Assembly (NCBI GenBank): GCA_964610505.1
Contig: CAZSXU010000023.1
Location: forward strand, 5,560-69,559
DNA: 64,000 nucleotides
Direction: 5' to 3'
Origin: CAZSXU01 sp964610505
GTDB taxonomy: Bacteria; Arandabacterota; Arandabacteria; JAGLYR01
The notes under the pieces are model-generated. The model did not search any database, had not been told where the DNA came from, and was given only the letters and a program-made list of their open reading frames with translations. The position numbers and the translations under genes are program-made. Each line of letters opens with the position of its first letter. Within the stretch, counting starts at the first letter, position 1. Below are positions 60,672 to 64,000 of this stretch, in pieces.

Positions 60672-63600
60672 ATGAGCCCGAGTCACATCCGGCAGAAGCT
60701 CGGCAAGTACTTCTGGACACCCGTTCTTCCGGCCGTGCTTGTCGCAGCGACCGCAACCGCCTGGGCATCCCCCGGCTACCTTCGGAGCGCCGACATTCAC
60801 GGCGATCAGGTGGTCTTCCGGGCCGAGGGTGACCTCTGGTTGTGCAACCTGGACGGAAGCAGCATCCGCCGCATCACATCTCACATCGGAGACGAGACAC
60901 TTCCCAGGTTCTCGCCGGACGGTAGGTGGATCGCGTTCGCCGGCCTTTACGACGGGAACATGGACGTGTACGTGATGCCGACCACCGGCGGCGAGCCCAG
61001 GCGCCTCACGTGGCATCCGGCGGGAGACTATCCCCAGGGGTGGACTCCCGACGGCAAGAAGATCATCTTCGACAGCTCCCGACATCAGGTTCACGGCGAA
61101 TCCGACCTCTTCACCATCCCATTTCGGGGGGGCGAGCCCGAGAAGATCCTCACCGGCCCGGTGGCCCGCATGGACATCGATCCCGAGTCGGGCCGCTATG
61201 CTTTCGCTCGCACCTACGGCGGCGGCATCTGGAAGCGCTATCGCGGTGGCTCCACCTCCGACATCTGGGTCGGGAATCCGAACCGGGGCGACTACAGACA
61301 GGTGACGAATTTCGACGGTATGGATTCCCGGCCCATGTGGCACAACGGGCGGATCTATCTTCTGAGCGACCAGGGCGGCACGACCAACATCTGGTCGATA
61401 CGCCCGGACGGCTCGGATCGCCGGCGCCACACCGACCTCGGAAGATGGGACGCCCGGGGCGCCTGCATGGGGCCCTCGGGGCGAATCGTGTTCATGCTGG
61501 CGGGCGACCTTCACGTGTTCGATCCGGCCGACGAATCCGAATGGCGTCTTCCGATCGATCTGCCGAGCGAACGGATCCTCACGCGCAGGCAATACACCGA
61601 CCCCGGCCGCTATCTGACCGACTTTGCTCTGGCACCGGAAGGGGACCGTGTGGCGGTCGTCACCCGCGGCGAGATCTTCTCGGTTCCCGTCGAGGACGGG
61701 GTGACTCTACCGGTCACGCGGGGGAGCGGCGCTCGCGAGAGCCACGTCGGCTATGACCCGAAGGGGAAACGTCTCCTCTACGTCTCCGACGAGAGCGGCG
61801 AACAGGAGATTATCACGGCCGACGCCTGGGGTCGGGGCGACGAGAAAACCGTCCGCTCCGGACGTGAGACGCGTTGGCACATCTCCCCCGCCTGGTCGCC
61901 CGACGGGAAGAAGATCGCGTACGGTGACCAGGCGCAGAACCTCTTCATCCTCGACATGGACGGCGGGAGCCCGCGCAAGGTCGATCACTGCGATTCGTAT
62001 GAGATCGGCGAGTACGCCTGGAGCCCGGACGGTCGCTGGCTCGCGTACACGAAGACGAGCGCCATCGACATCGGCTCCATCTTCATCTACGACACGAAAG
62101 AGAAGGAGACTCGTCAGGTCACCGGCTGGTCGACCAGCGACTACTCTCCCTCATGGGACCCGAAGGGCCGCTACCTCTATTTTCTGAGCAACCGCGCCGT
62201 CGATTACCTCTACGGGGTACGGGACTTCGAGACCATCACCTTCAATCCGACGGTCCCCTGCATGTTGCTGCTGAGGAGCGACGTGGAGAACCCCCTGGCA
62301 GAGACGGCCGGTGTTCCGCCGAAGGAGGAAGAAGAAACGGAGCAGGAAGAGAGCGAGGACGAAGAAGCCGCCGAGGAGTCAAACGGCGAGACCGACGACG
62401 AAGAGAGTGAACTCGAACCCGTGGAGATCGAATTCGAGGGACTCATGGATCGCTTCGTCGAGCTTCCGGTTGAGGCCGGGCAGTACGCCGCCCTGTCCGC
62501 CGCCGAGGACAAAGTGTTCTATCTCTCTTTGCCTCTCGAGGGAGCCGCAAAGGGCTACGACTTCTCCGGCGAACCCGAACCCAAGGCCACGCTCATGGCC
62601 TTCGACCTCGCCGGAAAAGAGGCGACGCCCTTCGTGAGCGGCATCTCGACGTACCATCTCCAACCCGGTGCGGGGAAGCTGGCTTTCATGAAACAGCGCG
62701 GTCAGATCTACGTCGTCGCCACCGCCGCTCCGCCACCGGCCGACGTATCCGAATCCGCCGTCTCACTCGCCGGAGTCCTGGTTGAACTGGACCCGCTCGA
62801 CGAGTGGCGCCAGATCTACTACGAGGGATGGCGCATGATGCGTGACTTCTATTGGGATGAGCAGATGAACGGCGTCGACTGGGAATCGATTCGCGACCAG
62901 TACGCCGAGCTCATTCCGCGCCTCTCGTCCCGGAACGATCTCAATGACCTCATGAGAGAGATCCTCGGCGAGCTGTGCACCTCCCACACCTACATCTTCG
63001 GCGGAGACCCCGGCAAACAGGTTCCCCAGATCGCCACCGGTCTTCTCGGGGCGCTCCTGGTTCGGGAGAATGACGCCTTCCGTGTGGACCGCATCTATCG
63101 CGCGGACCCCGCCGATCGCGTGCGCTCTCCCCTTCTCGAGCCCGGGGTGGACGTCCGCGAGGGCGAGTACATTCTGGCCGTCAATCAGCTGCCGTTCCCG
63201 TCGGACCGTCCCTTCGAAGCCGGCCTCGAGAATCTGGCCGGCAAGCCGGTGCTCCTCACCGTCAACGATCGTTCCTCCCACGACGGCGCCCGTGACGTGG
63301 TGGTAACGCCGATGAGCTTCGGCCAGGAATACGAGCTGCGATACTCGGACTGGGTCCGCCGTAATCGGGAGTACGTGGCGGAGAAGACGGACGGCAGGAT
63401 CGGGTACATCCACGTTCCCGATATGTCGTCACGCGGCATGGTGCTCTTCGACCGCTGGTTCTACCCGCAGCTGGATCGTGAGGGCATGGTGGTCGACGTC
63501 CGCTGGAATGCCGGAGGGCACGTGTCGCAGCTGCTCGTCAACCGCCTGATGCGAAGTCCCCTCTGGTTCACGCGCGCACGGTGGGGCAACGTCCATTCCT

Positions 63601-64000
63601 ATCCGTACAGGTTGTTGAACGGACCGCTCGTCGTGCTGATGAACGAACACTCGGGATCGGACGGGGATTTCTTCCCCGCCGCCGTTCAGCTGGCCGGGAT
63701 CGCTCCCGTGATCGGGCGCCGATCCTGGGGCGGCGTGGTCGGCATCAACGTGGATAAGTGGCTGGTGGACGGCGGAATCGAAACGCAGCCGGAATATGCT
63801 CCCTGGAGTCATGGATGGGACGGGTGGGGAATCGAGAACCGCGGCGTGGTCCCGGACATTGAAGTCGAGAACCTGCCCCAGGAGTTGGCTCGAAACGTCG
63901 ACGCCCAACTGGACCGGGGAATCCAGGAAGTACTTCGCCTGAGAGAGGGGAATCCTCCGATCGTGCCCGGGTTCGGTCCCGGACCCGACCGGAGCCGGAA
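60672..64000 (+). CDS. Tricorn protease homologue (partial, runs off window)
   Basis: The frame is open from ATG 60672 (GGGAGGAG upstream) through the window end, 1,109 codons, with no stop. A signal segment is followed by a six-blade-type TolB-like propeller ('RFSPDGRWIAFAGLYDGNMD'), a second propeller ('PAWSPDGKKIAYGDQAQNLF'), an acidic insert (about 550-590), a PDZ-like domain and a C-terminal serine protease core. The residues fit the Tricorn tetrad: Ser771-His772 in 'ELCTSHTYIFGG', Ser996 in 'NEHSGSDGDFFP', Glu1055 in 'GIENRGVVPDI'. It is a large ATP-independent peptidase, here with an export signal, for breakdown of oligopeptides. Confidence 0.93.
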   Translation, partial: MSPSHIRQKLGKYFWTPVLPAVLVAATATAWASPGYLRSADIHGDQVVFRAEGDLWLCNLDGSSIRRITSHIGDETLPRFSPDGRWIAFAGLYDGNMDVYVMPTTGGEPRRLTWHPAGDYPQGWTPDGKKIIFDSSRHQVHGESDLFTIPFRGGEPEKILTGPVARMDIDPESGRYAFARTYGGGIWKRYRGGSTSDIWVGNPNRGDYRQVTNFDGMDSRPMWHNGRIYLLSDQGGTTNIWSIRPDGSDRRRHTDLGRWDARGACMGPSGRIVFMLAGDLHVFDPADESEWRLPIDLPSERILTRRQYTDPGRYLTDFALAPEGDRVAVVTRGEIFSVPVEDGVTLPVTRGSGARESHVGYDPKGKRLLYVSDESGEQEIITADAWGRGDEKTVRSGRETRWHISPAWSPDGKKIAYGDQAQNLFILDMDGGSPRKVDHCDSYEIGEYAWSPDGRWLAYTKTSAIDIGSIFIYDTKEKETRQVTGWSTSDYSPSWDPKGRYLYFLSNRAVDYLYGVRDFETITFNPTVPCMLLLRSDVENPLAETAGVPPKEEEETEQEESEDEEAAEESNGETDDEESELEPVEIEFEGLMDRFVELPVEAGQYAALSAAEDKVFYLSLPLEGAAKGYDFSGEPEPKATLMAFDLAGKEATPFVSGISTYHLQPGAGKLAFMKQRGQIYVVATAAPPPADVSESAVSLAGVLVELDPLDEWRQIYYEGWRMMRDFYWDEQMNGVDWESIRDQYAELIPRLSSRNDLNDLMREILGELCTSHTYIFGGDPGKQVPQIATGLLGALLVRENDAFRVDRIYRADPADRVRSPLLEPGVDVREGEYILAVNQLPFPSDRPFEAGLENLAGKPVLLTVNDRSSHDGARDVVVTPMSFGQEYELRYSDWVRRNREYVAEKTDGRIGYIHVPDMSSRGMVLFDRWFYPQLDREGMVVDVRWNAGGHVSQLLVNRLMRSPLWFTRARWGNVHSYPYRLLNGPLVVLMNEHSGSDGDFFPAAVQLAGIAPVIGRRSWGGVVGINVDKWLVDGGIETQPEYAPWSHGWDGWGIENRGVVPDIEVENLPQELARNVDAQLDRGIQEVLRLREGNPPIVPGFGPGPDRSR

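Noticed and set aside
60262..61592. Minus-strand frames of 129 and 414 codons opposite the start of the Tricorn gene
   Set aside because: They are antisense to the intact propeller-coding frame and lack any domain.

Overview
The window is GC-rich DNA (about 60-65% by eye) from a Gram-negative bacterium, dense with overlapping genes. Three features argue for the FCB superphylum or a neighbouring candidate phylum (Eisenbacteria, Krumholzibacteriota or Latescibacterota type; inference): a PorV/PorQ-family outer-membrane barrel, a 2,484-residue secreted protein with a C-terminal FlgD-like sorting domain of the 'NYPNPFNP' type, and a complete Bat operon. It does not look like Bacteroidota proper, because two promoters match the sigma70 consensus exactly in spacing (TTGACA-N17-TATGAT and TTGACA-N17-TATGTT) and many genes carry strong GGAGG ribosome-binding sites. 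No plasmid, phage, IS transposase or CRISPR signal was seen.

Region 1 (1-5.4 kb): two minus-strand lipoprotein genes (DUF4292-like and TPR), then a plus-strand unit with a strong promoter: a CxxCH/Tyr-rich lipoprotein, the PorV/PorQ-like barrel and two small proteins. Region 2 (5.4-31.4 kb): a nearly unbroken minus-strand housekeeping block. From 3' to 5' it holds tRNA-Arg(CCG), pgsA-like, recN, nadK, dxs, ispA-type, xseB, xseA, folD, ymdB-type, rny, a structured intergenic RNA/terminator, zapA, a coiled-coil gene, pheT, pheS, rplT, infC, thrS, tRNA-Val(GAC), rpsA, ispH, a cmk-plsC fusion, rluB, scpB, scpA and a 3' remnant of trpS. Notable points are an AUU start on infC, absence of rpmI from its usual place between infC and rplT, and a tRNA overlapping the end of the upstream CDS.

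Region 3 (31.4-37.3 kb): a small secreted desulfoferrodoxin-fold-like protein, a C69-type dipeptidase, SppA, then about 0.9 kb without genes that holds simple repeats and a MITE-like element directly abutting an FMN-reductase gene. Region 4 (37.3-47.9 kb): the Bat aerotolerance operon (BatD-like, MoxR, DUF58, DUF4381-like, BatA, BatB, BatC, BatD, BatE), headed by an RmlD-like reductase. Region 5 (48-52.5 kb): plus-strand sulfatase-family lipoprotein, then a three-gene envelope-signalling unit (ECF sigma factor, zinc-finger anti-sigma with HEAT repeats, DUF4097-like beta-repeat protein).

Region 6 (52.5-64 kb): the giant secreted protein (legumain/caspase-like N-terminus, two beta-helix regions, FN3-like modules, choice-of-anchor-type repeats, sorting domain), divergent from a Tricorn-protease homologue that runs off the window end. 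The right half is therefore rich in envelope and extracellular proteolysis. The barrel of region 1 and the giant cargo of region 6 fit a type IX-like secretion route (inference).
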